The position numbers and the translations under genes are program-made. Of a stretch of DNA of 64,000 nucleotides, positions 26,200 through 37,399 are shown piece after piece. Position 1 is the stretch's first letter, and each line of letters begins with the position of its first letter. The notes below the pieces were generated by a model. It did not search any database. It was not told the origin of the DNA and was given only the letters and a program-made list of their open reading frames with translations. The stretch is from Loxodes magnus (lineage: Eukaryota > Ciliophora > Karyorelictea > Loxodida > Loxodidae): contig CAMPDV010000241.1 in the NCBI GenBank assembly GCA_946699065.1, forward strand, positions 1 to 64,000, given 5' to 3'.

Positions 26200-26870
26200 T
26201 AAATTTTTATTATAATCTATAATGGATAATAGTCTCCCTATCAGTCTTCTTTGATAAAATTTTGTGATGATTATGTAAGGGGTAGCATATTGATCAATTA
26301 GAAATTAGTCTATTTTGAATTTTCTCTTTTCTTATGTTGTGATATATAAATTGGGTCTTGGATTGAATCTTTTTACCATTGTTTGAATTCTCTCATTATA
26401 CCCATTATCTGTTATCTTGCTAGATTTAATTCATGGAGTAAGAATTGTGGAAGATGCGTATTAAAATAATCTAGAATTAGTGTATAAAATCCTTAACTAT
26501 TTGTTATGGGTATAAATTAACTTAATCTCATAAAAAGGATTTAATTATTAGGACTCTGTCTTTGTAGATCCATATACATTTATTAATGATATCATTTTAT
26601 TCCCTCTCAAGCATATTATTCTTCCTCCTTAAAATATTTCGGTTTGGTAAAACTGTTGCATCTCATCCTTTTATTCTTTTTATAACTTGCTCATTTATAG
26701 GGGCCAATTCCTTAATGTGTTTTGCTCCTGCTTTTAAGATTTCCTGATAACCAAATATATATGGCATTAGAGTGATATGTTCGCAAAAAATTTCTAAAAT
26801 CGCCATTGAATTTATCTGTTTATCTTCCATTCATATACTAAGTTCTATTTTGTTTGACTTAATTCCTTTT
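26200..26870 (-). pseudogene. APE-type endonuclease fragment of LINE-B
   Basis: Downstream of ORF1 on the minus strand, shifted frames give YIFGYQEILKAGAKHIKEL (rc about 26711-26752, with the Q-E pair of the APE 'QE' motif) and then ISLINVYGSTKTESQQ, matching the 'vInvY' strand of APE endonucleases. The GDFN motif was not found intact and no RT follows before the SINE-like element at 25.6 kb. Frameshifts and lost motifs indicate a dead 3'-truncated copy. Confidence 0.5.
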
Positions 26871-28329
26871 ATATTTGCTTTTCCTAATTTTAGTTTATTT
26901 CAAACTATTATGTTTGCTTAGGCTTAATTTATTATTTCTTCATTTACAGTTTCCTCTTCTTTAGTCTAATTTATTTTTTAATTACTAAATCCAAAATTTT
27001 ATAGTGTTTGTAGTTTCTATTTGGTCTGTATTTTTTTAATCTAATTATTTACATTTCATTATTAGTTCGCTTTACTTGGAATTATTCTTGGTAACTGTCT
27101 TCATATTATTTAAAAATGTTGGCTTTTTTATTATATTTTTTTCTATTTTATCTTACTACTATGTTTTATTTTATGCTTTGCATAGCCCTAGGAAAATTTT
27201 AGTCATGTTTCCTCAAATCTTGTTCATTTAAACGATTTGTTGTGCTTCCTAAAAATAGTCTTTGTTTTATGAGCAATTTTAATATAAATTAATCTTGTTC
27301 TTTCTTTTAAATGCTCAATTAGCATTTTTAACTATGCTATTCTTTCTTTGCGTTTTCATTATTTTCTTCTTTTTTATTTTCCAAATCTTCCTTTTTTGAG
27401 GAAATATCTCTTCTATTATCATATTGAGTGATTTGCATTTAAAATTTCAGCCTTTTTGACTATTTTTGTTATAATTTAATTCCTTCTGCACTGATTCAAA
27501 CTCTGTCCAAATATTTAGCAGCCTTTACATTTTTCGAATAAATAAATAACTGAGCTTAGCCTTCATTCCTTCTAAAATTATTACCTTTGAAATTTTTTTC
27601 CTGATCCTCTTCATTACGTAACTCTAAATACGTATTTATATTCCATTCACTCACATTGTTTCTTTTACGTTTTATATAACCGTCAGTTTTAGCCTTTTAA
27701 ACTACTGAAGAAGTAGATCTATCTAACTCAGGCAAGTATTTTTTTGATCTTCAAATTCTTTGGCTAATTCTTAATGTCATAGTATTATTAAAACTTTTTT
27801 TTAAATGAGTGAAGAGTTTAACTTATTTTTCCATTTTTTTGTTGTCGAATTTTTCCAACGCTTATTCATTGTAAAAAGTGATGATGGTAATTTCATTAGG
27901 AAACTGTTAAACTCTTTTATTGCTCTATTCATTTTTTTAGCTTAAGTTTTAGAAAAATAGCTTATCTGTTCCATCTTTTTCCGTAAATCCAAGTCTTAAA
28001 ATTACTTCTTATAATTCAATATAGATATGTATTGAAATAAGACACTTCTATGCTTTATGAATGAATACTTTATGAACTACCTCCCAAAAATCCAATCTTG
28101 AGTTAAAAGAATGATTATTTCAAGTTCTAAAAATTTTACTGGCTGTTGCTAAGTTCCTAATATTATTTGTTTCATTTTCTATAATTCTCTATTTTCTTTG
28201 TCAAAGTATTGTATTACGATAATTTTTTAAAAGTTTATTGATCATACATTTTTTTTCTTCTTCATATAACTAGCTCTTTCAAGTCTTTGAGGGTGAATCT
28301 TTATAGACATCAAAAAATTTTGGTGGCAT
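26870..28329 (-). pseudogene. LINE-B ORF1-like protein
   Basis: From ATG 28329 on the minus strand (MPPKFFDVYKDSPSKTWKS) one frame stays protein-like for about 490 codons with no visible frameshift. It runs through ASKIFRTWNNHSFNSRLDFW, VILRLGFTEKDGTDKLFF, EITIITFYNEQALEKF and a very basic C-terminal third. The only interruptions in the first 350 codons are about five TGAs, each in a tryptophan-like context (KTW, ILW, RTW, RIW, RVW); TGG is used at DFW and SEW. No zinc knuckle is visible. The APE remains that follow support an ORF1 role, nucleic-acid binding by inference. If TGA terminates here, the gene is dead. Confidence 0.6.
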
Positions 28330-28869
28330 GCTGGTTAGTGAGAAACTATATTTGAGCTTAGAGCTATTCGCATATTTTTTAATAGATATATAGTAATTCC
28401 TAATTTTAAAATGTATAAATTTATTATAATAGAAGTAGCTAGTTTTAATTTTTCAAAAATTTTCTTCTGAATACATTTTTTATAATAACTATTGAATAAA
28501 ATCAGAAATAATTAAATAATACAATATTAATTATTTATTTTTAACATTAATCAAAAGAATGTTGATAGCAAGATTTCAAATATATTATTATACTCTAAAT
28601 CATATATGCTTTTGCTGAATCCAAGGTTTTCTAAAAAAGTGAATTTGAAAAATTATCGGCCTAGGTAGACTTGAATTCTAAACGTCCATTAACAGTTAAA
28701 CATTATGGCATGCTGTTTATTGTCTTAAATATTGGAAGTTAAATAAATTTTTTGTTTATATAATAAGTTAACGCTTTCAAAAATTTGTTTTATTAATTAA
28801 TAAAGAAAAAAATATATTTGATTTTCATATTAGTTCATTTTTTTTAAATTTTACATAAATAAGTAAAAC

Positions 28870-29182
28870 AGATTAGAGAGCGCGTAGCACCTCAATGACA
28901 TACAGCTCTTTAATAAAGATTTTTAAAGTAAAAAAAGTTCTTTTCTGAAGTCTTCCATAGTGCTAGTATCCTTTGCGAGTCTTGTCTTCTATAAGCCATG
29001 ATAGAAATGTTCCCTAAGAGACTTTAGTATCTGACGTATTTCATCAATAAAATTATTTTATATCTCTTTAGTTTTTGTCTTCTCTCTTGCCTCCTACCAA
29101 GTTTCTGGTTCGGTTCTTCGCTCATGGATACTTCCTGGTACTAAATCTTAAGCCAATGCCAGTTGGAAGATTTTTCCTCCTT
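28870..29182 (-). mobile_element. SINE-like element, family 2, copy 2
   Basis: Minus-strand copy starting GGAGGAAAAATCTTCCAAC (from 29180), with TATCCATGAGCGAAGAAC and CTTGGTAGGAGGCAAG boxes. It ends in the tail hairpin (rc 28877-28909) with the inner arm TGTC pairing to GGTG by wobble. The middle portion (ATAGAAGACAAGACTCGCAA, then GAAGACTTCAG) also aligns with the 45.7-kb copy. Confidence 0.65.
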
Positions 29183-29189
29183 ATTTATT

Positions 29190-30520
29190 TATTTATATAT
29201 ATAATAAAGCAATAATATATTTTATTGCTATGATGCCACTATTATTGGATTATCACTTATTAGTTTGTGGTTAAAAATTATGTACTTCAAACTTGTATAT
29301 ATCTTTACTGTTAGATATCTTGAAGATATTAAGATTCTTTTTCTTTATTTTTTACTATAGTTTAAATTCCAATCGATTTCTATTTAATTCATTAACTCAT
29401 TTTAAGATAAAGGAAATTTATTTATTTGCTGTAATCTTTTACTTTAAAGCAAATTATCTTGATTTCAATATATTAAAAATAAACCTTTTCCATTCCTTTT
29501 CTATTATTCTCTTTTCAACAAAATTGGTAGCAATTACATACTTTTTATCTTAGTCGCTCGCAATATCCGCATTTGGCTACTCTTCGATAGTGAATATTTT
29601 TTTTAATTTTTTTCTCTGTTCCTTTGAGTTGTTCAGTATTTAGGATTGTTTAGTCTTTTTTATTATTGCCAATTTCTCTTACGAGCTATTCTATAAAATT
29701 CTACTTTAAATTTACTAAAATGACAGATTTAGAGTCATAACTTATCTTAAAATATGATTATCGAATTTTAATATTTCCATATAGATTTAATAAATCTTAA
29801 GTTCGTTAATAAAGATCCCTAGATGCCTTTGCTAATTTTTATTTTTCTATCTAAAGAAGGAAAAAATAGCTTGCGAAATTCTTTTAACATTTTTATGATA
29901 ATTATAGTTTTTTTATTGTGACATATTGTAAATGTTATAATAATTAGCAAAAAATGGTTTAAACTACTAATTTTTAATTAATTTATATACTTTTATTATA
30001 ATTTTCTAGTATCTTTTTTAAAATAAATGTTATATAATGAAAGTATATAATATTTTTAATATTATCAAATTGAAAATAAAAATATTTTATATTATAGTTT
30101 GAAAAACTAATTAAGATGCATGTGATAATAGTAAATTTTTTAATTTGACTGGGATAAACAATAATGCAAAATGAATAATGTTAAGTTAAAAACAATTCTA
30201 ATAGTTATAGTTAGTTTAATAATTTAATAAAAAGTTTATTTTAAAAATATAGAATTATTTATATTTATTAAGTAGAATATTTTCTATATTTAAATAAGTA
30301 TTTTATAAATAAAACTAAAGCAATTAAAATAGTAGTAAGTAGAATATATTATAACTCTCAATTATTAAATTAAGCTTTGTTTAATATATTTTAATATTAT
30401 TTTATTAATAATTAAAAATTTAATTATTTTATGTTATTAATATTTTTTAATGAGATTAAATTAAATAGAGATGTAAGGGTTTAATTATGGTATTTAAGGA
30501 TAAAAGTTTTTATATATAAT
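29190..30520. other. AT-rich region, upstream of RING gene
   Basis: About 1.3 kb with no gene recognised. A TGA-free standard-code frame at 29293-29553 has the composition of random AT-rich DNA. The last 100 bp before the RING gene are A/T-only spacer; no promoter element can be singled out. Confidence 0.5.
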
Positions 30521-30524
30521 AATA

Positions 30525-31547
30525 ATGTCTGAAATATTTGTAAATATTAAGTGTGAAGCTTGTAACGGAAATTTTGATGATGAGAAGAAGACTCCAATGA
30601 TTCTAGTATGTGGACATTAAATGTGTTACTAATGTATTTATTATAAATTTTTAAATGCTAGATAAATTTAGTGTGTAAAAGTTGGCTGTAATGAGATAAC
30701 TCATGGGCATCCTACAAAATTAAAATTTGATGAAGGCTTATTATAATTCAAGTAATCATCCTTATAAAATGATTTAAATACTCTAAAAAATTTAGAGAAA
30801 GAGCTTAGTTAGGAAGTTTAAAAGATAACTAAATTTAATGAATAGATTGTGAATAAATTTTTATAGGATTTTGAAAGTTATTTGCTAGCAAGTAGCTCTG
30901 ACGTATAAAAAGATTTGTAGAGTATGTTGTTCTTGACCAAGAAGAAGATAACAGATCTATTGGAGATATAAGGTCAGTTGTAATATTAAATTTTATAAGG
31001 TGATCTTGCAAGATAAGAATAAAGAAAAATGATTGAGAATGGCGAGAGTATCTTTTAAAAAGCTTAGCAAATAGTACAGCAAGTTAGTTAGTTACAACAT
31101 GAATGTTTTCTAATAAAACATCGATTACAAGTCTAAGAAATAAAAGTGCTAAAGCTAAATAGAATAACTTTAAGATTTTATAAAAGAATAAGCAAGATAA
31201 ATACAAGGTTTATAGATGTAGTTGTTAGAGTCTTAAATAAAGCCATATTGGAAAAAGACTAACTTAAGTAGTAGAATCTGAATTTTTAATAAGAGTAAGA
31301 GAAATAGATATCCTCATATTAGAAATAAATCTAAAGTCTGTAATAAGCAATCTATCTAATAATAAGTGTTTAATATATTGTTTGTAATGATAATGTTATT
31401 TTATTAATACTATAAGGTTAATTTAATAAGATTGCTTTAATGTAGATATCGTGTATTTAATTTTGGTAAAAGGTTAGAGTAAATAAAATATATTTTTGTG
31501 AGTATAATAAAGGTTTTATTTTTTGTTTATATGAGTCTATGTATTGA
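30525..31547 (+). CDS. RING-finger / coiled-coil protein
   Basis: Under the TAA/TAG=Gln code an uninterrupted 340-residue frame runs from ATG 30525 to TGA 31545-31547. The N-terminus is a C3HC4-like RING: C10-x2-C13, C29-x-H31, C34-x2-C37, C50-x4-C55, with the typical PMILVCGHQMC core. Residues about 85-300 are Gln/Lys-rich coiled coil (NDLNTLKNLEKELSQEVQKI; LQQAIYL). RING proteins usually act as E3 ubiquitin ligases, an inference here. The last 45 residues are less protein-like, so a spliced or truncated end is possible. The start is the first ATG after AT-rich spacer, followed by MSEIF. This is the best host-gene candidate in the window, with many reassigned codons and no internal TGA. Confidence 0.8.
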
Positions 31548-31549
31548 GT

Positions 31550-32204
31550 GAAAAAGGTATTTTATAATGTTAGTGAGATTAATATGATATTGATTGTTTT
31601 AAATATAGTAAGGTATATATTTTAATTTTGATTTACTTTTTTAAATAAAGTTTGTTGTTTGTAGAATTATAAATTTAAAATATATATATTTTAATTATTT
31701 ATATTATTTAAATTATTATTTAGATTTATTATATTTATTTATATTATAAATGGAAACATTTTTTTTATCAATTTGTAAATATTGAAAGCTTGTTAAGAGG
31801 AAAAATAATTTTTTTTTAATATAGTTGTTTGTATAGTTAAATTCTTAAAAAACTTTAAAAAAATTTAATAATAAAAAGATTGGAAAAAATTTGTTTTTAA
31901 TTAATGATATCAAAATTATGAAAGGAAAAATTTATAGATTTTGTTTTTAAAGTTAAAAGTTTTAAAAAAGTTAAAGTGCATGAAAATTTTTTAAAAGGAA
32001 AAGTGCAAAAAACTAATAACTTTTTTTAAATAAAAGTTTATTATTAAAATTTATAACAAATTTTATAAATGAGAGTTATAAAGGTAAGTCTTTTCTTCTA
32101 TGAAAGAATATTATATTTTTTAGACTTTTTTAATATTTTTTAATATTAAAATTAATTTTTTTCAGGTTTAGATTTTGTGAACATTTTATTTTTGTTTTTT
32201 GCTT
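31550..32204. other. AT-rich spacer, no gene seen
   Basis: T- and A-tract DNA after the RING gene, leading into long repeat copy 2. No frame or RNA gene supported. Confidence 0.5.
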
Positions 32205-32702
32205 TCACTACAGCAAAATTTTCGGAAGGACTAAAAAATTTTTTAAATGTGAATCAAATTTTTAAATTTATAATTTTTCTTATTAAAGTAAATCATTTGA
32301 ATTAAAAATATTTTAGATAAGATATAATAGATAGATTATAAATATAAAAAATTAGTTAAGGTAGATATATATTAAAAAAGTAAATATTTTAGGATATTTT
32401 TAATAATGTAAAAAAGATTTTAATTTAATATATATTTTTATTATATAATTTTATGTTTTAATAAGAATATTTGCTTATTAAACTGATGTTATACAATATT
32501 TATTTATTTTTTAAATAATTATTTATTAATTTTTTTAGTATAGATAAGGATGATTAATCTAATAATAAGAAAAATAAAAAAAGATAAATGTTTCATGTAT
32601 AATTATGAATTAAAAATTGCTAAAAAAGCAAATTATAACTCAATAAAATTACTTTTATTCATAAGAATAATTAGTTATAAAATACTAAATAATTAAATGA
32701 GA

Positions 32703-33544
32703 TCATAAAATGGAAAGACTTGCCAAAGGATGGATTCTTCCAGAAGAAGAAAAGAGGGCCAGAAAGACTTCTAATCAGCCACTTCTTGCAACCACTCCTC
32801 CTAAGAAAGCAGGCAAGCACTAATATTCTTCAAAGTCCACTTAAGCTAAGCCTAAGAAACTATAAATTAAAGAGTAAGGATAACAAGTAAGGAGATTTAC
32901 AACCAATGACGACCTGAGAGACCTAACTAAAGAGCAAATCTGCAGCATGGACTAAATCAGACCCTTAAACTAATCTTCAGGCTAGTAAATACTATAACAG
33001 AGCTTGAAGAAGAAATGTTCAAAATAAGACAAGATCTCATTGCTCACGGAGATGCTTATGGTCGACAGAAGAGACAAGACAGGCGTCTTCGAATAAGTCC
33101 AAGAGCTTGAAAACGAAATCAGAACATTGCAACAACAAGACAAAAAGAACTGGGTCAAGCTTGATGAGAGAATAGAAGAAAAAATAACTAGTCTCAACAA
33201 CAAGATTCAATTGATATAGAATAAATTAAAGTAGCAAGACCCAAGAAAATTAAAAAGAAGTGTTACATCTGCTGCAGCACGAAGCACTTATGAAGAAAAT
33301 GTCATGAATAAAAATAAATCAAGAAAAATTGTGACAAGACTTTTGGAAGAAAAAGACGACCTTCATACCCTCAGGTAACGGAAAGCTGTGTAGAAAAAAG
33401 AAAAAAGCACCATGAAAGACCCTAATTAAATAAGACTGCAATTCGACTTAAGACAGGAACCAAAAATATTTAGAAATGTCAAGCTATATGATAAACTTTA
33501 TAAATTTATAAAGCCGGAATGCTAACATATTTGAGTTAAATTTA
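32703..33544 (+). mobile_element. E4: 842-bp insertion consisting of a coding sequence
   Basis: The insertion is defined by comparison with repeat copy 1, whose empty site AATTAGATGAGA is at 6210-6221. It is bounded by 12-bp direct repeats AATTAAATGAGA (32691-32702) and AATTAAATAAGA (33545-33556), one mismatch. Almost all of it is the 274-codon frame: only 7 bases precede the ATG and 10 follow the TGA. There are no inverted repeats, no poly(A) and no RT. It could be a retroposed coding segment or a minimal protein-coding retroposon related to E1-E3 and E5. Confidence 0.8.
32710..33534 (+). CDS. intact coiled-coil protein inside E4
   Basis: ATG 32710 to TGA 33532-33534 gives 274 residues with about 18 Gln codons written TAA/TAG and no internal TGA; both Trp codons are TGG. 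The N-terminal 60 residues are basic and Pro/Lys-rich (RARKTSNQPLLATTPPKKAG). Residues about 125-185 form a strong coiled coil (VFEQVQELENEIRTLQQQ; LDERIEEKITSLNNK). A basic stretch follows, then a C-terminal block QFDLRQEPKIFRNVKLYDK. Base composition is clearly richer in G+C than the surrounding repeat, indicating recent arrival or selection. No known domain is recognised. It resembles ORF1/Gag-like coiled-coil proteins of non-LTR elements in layout, but the role is unproven. Confidence 0.8.
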
Positions 33545-35349
33545 AATTAAATAAGATAAATAAATTAAATAATACAGTAATTAAAAACTTTCAGTCTAGC
33601 TCTTTAAAAGTTGCTTATTCATTTACAAATTAAAAATTACAACTTTTATTTTTAATAATGAAAATCGTATATTTTTAATAGAATATATATTATTTTTTAT
33701 TTTGATCATAACCCATTCTAAAAATAATCTTAATATATTGAGTTAGAATCTATTTATTAGCAAATATAAAGTTTTTATAGCAATTTATTTTTAATTTACG
33801 CTTAGTGCATGATAATAGGAACGGTAAGATTTATAATTAAATTTTAGTTAACCTTAATATTATTTTCAAATAAAACAATTTTAGAAGTTATTTTAAAAAT
33901 AATTAAATTTTTTCTAATTCTACTAAGAAAAAATTATAATCTATAAAACAGAAGTAAATAATGATGATTATTTTAAATTTGAACTAATATTGCAAAGATT
34001 AATCTCATAAAAGTAATAAAATATTTTTATTACTTTTAAATTTAGATAGAAAAAAGAGTTTTTTAATTTTTAGTTTAAGAGATGTTTTCAATAAAAATTG
34101 TTTGTGAATTTTTTTAATAATTATTAACTTTTTATGCAAAAGTATTTTTCTTCTCTCTGTTTTCTCTGAACGGAAATTTTAATTGCAGGATATTCTTTTA
34201 ATCAGTTTCTTTAAAAAGAAAAACTTTGATTGATAGTTCCAGATTCGAAAATAATAAAATTCAATTCTTACCAAGTCCAGATAATTTTCAGATATCATTC
34301 CCTTCAAGGTCTTGGATCCAAGCAAGGATATTTCTAAAATTAGGGATATAATCGTATAGATAAAAATCTTGCTCCTACTATTATTTTTAGTATGCCTTTT
34401 ATTTTTAATTATGCCTTAAATCTCATAATCGCTCTTATTTTCTTCTCATCTTTTAATTCTTCCTTTTAAGTTTTCTCCGCTTTCAGCAATAAAATTTGTT
34501 TTGATTTTATTATTCTATGAAATATTTAAATTTATTAATATAAATTTATATTAAATTATTTATATGAAAAAAATTAATTTATGTAATTATCAGTACAGAT
34601 TTTCAAAAACATATAGATAATGTTTTATTTGCATCAGGATAAGTCATTTTATAAGATAAATATAATAATAAAAAACAAAAAAAGTAAATTTGAGGGTAAA
34701 TCTAAAGAATAAGGTAACTGCTCTGCAAGTTAGATATAATTAATATAGAAGAAAAAATAAAAAGATTGAATTTCATTTCTTATACTAATGTAAGCATATA
34801 TTAAATAAAGATTGAAAGCTTAATTATTAAATTATTTGCTTTGAAAATATTTTAGAGTAAACAAAAGCATCAAAATTAAAAATTATAAAACACTTAAAAA
34901 ATAAAAATAAGTAATAATTTACTAATACTAAGCTACTTTAGTTTATTCATATAAATAAAAAAAATAAATTTAAATCCTTCATTTAAAGTAATTATAAAAT
35001 AAAAAACTTGAAAATTAAAACTCTGTAAAAAACTCTTAACATCATATAAAAAAAAGTAAAATAAAAAATATTTAATAAAAAATCGAATAAAGTATTTAAA
35101 ATTATAAAATCAAGATATTTATATAAATGTAAAAAAATAGCAAAATAAAATATTAATGATAATAAAAAGCTATTTTTAATAAGTTAATAAATCCATACGC
35201 AGAAACTATTATTTTATTATAATAGAGTAAATTATAAAGACTCAAAAAAATTGTAATCTAATATATTATGTCAAAAATTTTATATTTTTTTATTCATAAC
35301 TCTTATAAATTTTTTCTGATGCATTGTATAAATAAAGTCTGAATGAAGT

Positions 35350-35885
35350 TAGTGTTAGTAATTTTTTAGTGTAGATATATATTATACTATAATAATGGTG
35401 ATTAAAACGATTGCTTATAAATTGAATTATGGATCTTAAGTTATATGTATTTATGACTGACACTAGCAATAAATATTTCATAAGAAATAATCAGATTATA
35501 AGAAAAATAAATTTATTTAGTTTTAAGTGAGTAAATACTATTAACCATTTACGTATATAATAGACTCATCAATCTTATTAATTATTTATCTATATATTAT
35601 TTAATATATTTATTATATTCGCTTTATTTTATTATAAGTTATAAAATATACAAAATAAACATTAAAAACACCATTTCAATCTTTGAAAATTAAAAAATAA
35701 ACTTAGTTCTTTATAAATATTAATAATATATCTTTAAGCTTATATATAATAGTTTTAATTGCAGACTATTAAACTCTTTTATTTATGATCTCTCTTTTAT
35801 TATGTTAGGATCATAATCAGCTTAAATATTAGCTAACTAATTTTTATTTAGCCAAATACTTTTATTATTATATATATATTAAAAA
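35350..35885. other. AT-rich spacer before LINE-A
   Basis: About 530 bp of AT-rich DNA ending in a (TA)n run just before the 5' end of LINE-A. No gene seen. Confidence 0.5.
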
Positions 35886-35987
35886 ATGGTTAGCTTCAAG
35901 AAGGGTTTTTACACCACCTCCTCAATGTAGGAGAGAAAGCCTGAAGCACTTTCTTTTACCACGTTAATTAGTCCAACCTTCTTTATT

Positions 35988-37024
35988 ATGAATGGAAACC
36001 AGACTTATAATCCAAGCTCTCAGACTACACGGAACCATTTTCACTGATCAAAGAAGCACGATATAATAATATACTCAATGGAAAAAGGATACCAATATAT
36101 CTATGTTTGGACGAATCTCACTAAAAGGAGGAGCATAAAATAAGAAAGGAATTAAGTGGTAAAAAAGAGTCATAACCTAAGCTATAATTTAATAAAAGAA
36201 TGAACAACTAATCTCAGCCAACGGCACTGAAGAACAAATGGTAAGAGTCTACTAAAATCCCTAGATGATCTATCAGATATGGTGGTCGCAGTTTATTTTA
36301 ACCACTATCTGGAAAATACTGATTTAGTAGAGAAAAAGGCCATAGACTAAGAAGTAGTAAAAGTGTTTAGAAATCAAATATGGAGCCAGTACGGACAATC
36401 AGTGGCAAAATTCATCGTCAAATAAAACGAAATAGTATATTTATATTCAAAAATGAAGAAAGATACCAGCAATTCGCTTAATTCAGGGAACGAACATTCA
36501 AAGGTGTTAGAATTCCTATCCAAGCAAGAAACTAATTAGAATATTTTGATATTCATAACTACCCAGTTTACTTCATAATAGACGAATATTCAAACATGAA
36601 GGAAGTAATGGAAGTAATGAGAGCTTATGGAAAATCTAGAGGAGAGGTATAGCATACATACCCAAACACTACGATGCTAACAGGTAGCAGTGTAGTGTAC
36701 TTAGATTTAAAGGATATAGACGAAGCAAAGAGGATACCAGAAGTAATAGACCTGAACAGAAACAAAATGAGAATACAGCATCCAGTAAACTTGATCTGCT
36801 GTCTATGCAAAGTGAAAGGGCACACAGATCAATAATGCCGAAGGGTGGAAGCAGCAAAAAGGAAAAAGCTACATACAAGAGAATTAGATATGCTTGAAGG
36901 AGAAATTAAATTAGCAATAAACAAACCAGAATAAAAAGCAAATCAAACAAATAAGAGAATAATTGAAGAGGGAGAGTAAATGATTATAGAGGAAGCAAGG
37001 GAAGAAGAGAAGGAAATAAAATGA
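35988..37024 (+). pseudogene. LINE-A ORF1, Gag-like protein with CCHC zinc knuckle
   Basis: ATG 35988 opens MNGNQTYNPSSQTTRNHF and continues to VAKFIVKQNEIVY (about 36450). A one-step frame change then leads to IFKNEERYQQFAQFRERTFK and on to the end. The second part contains strand-like segments (FKGVRIPIQA; YPVYFIIDEYSNMKEVMEVM) that could be an RRM-like fold, a weak inference. A clear CX2CX4HX4C knuckle, CLCKVKGHTDQQC with one Cys before it, is encoded at 36797-36838. A charged tail ends at TGA 37022-37024. Knuckle-bearing ORF1 proteins bind the element RNA. Three TGAs lie in the first half at possible Trp positions. Confidence 0.75.
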
Positions 37025-37399
37025 GGATAATAGGAAAATAATTAAAACAACTAAACAATTAAATAATAAAAAATTTTATATTAAATGAATAAATAAGAAT
37101 TATTTTTCATCAAAATATAATTGGACATATGTAAGGCAGAGGGATAGAGAAATGTTCATAGAACTAAAAAAAATACAAAACAAACAATTATACAATAAAA
37201 TATAATATAAAAAAATCAGAGAAAAGGATAGAATAAGTGATGGTAAAAACGCTAAAATCTAACAGAAGAAATAAGAAAAAAACAAAAAAACAAAATAGCA
37301 TAATGTAGTATGTAAGGAAAAGCGTTAATTAAGAAAAATAGCAAAAAGAAATAGAACAAGTTCAAGAAGAAAAAGAATAAAATGCAAGATAAAAGTGAG

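Larger units (their letters stand above)
32205..35345. repeat. long dispersed repeat, copy 2
   Basis: Counterpart of 5735-9155. It lacks the two insertions of copy 1 but carries its own 842-bp insertion (32703-33544). The flanking phrases CAGTCTAGCTCTTTAAAAG and CTTGGATCCAAG are kept. The match ends near 35345, shortly after the TATAATAGAGTAAATTATAAA block. No coding function recognised. Confidence 0.85.

Noticed and set aside
32982..33203. Minus-strand 73-codon frame
   Set aside because: Antisense of the intact E4 protein.
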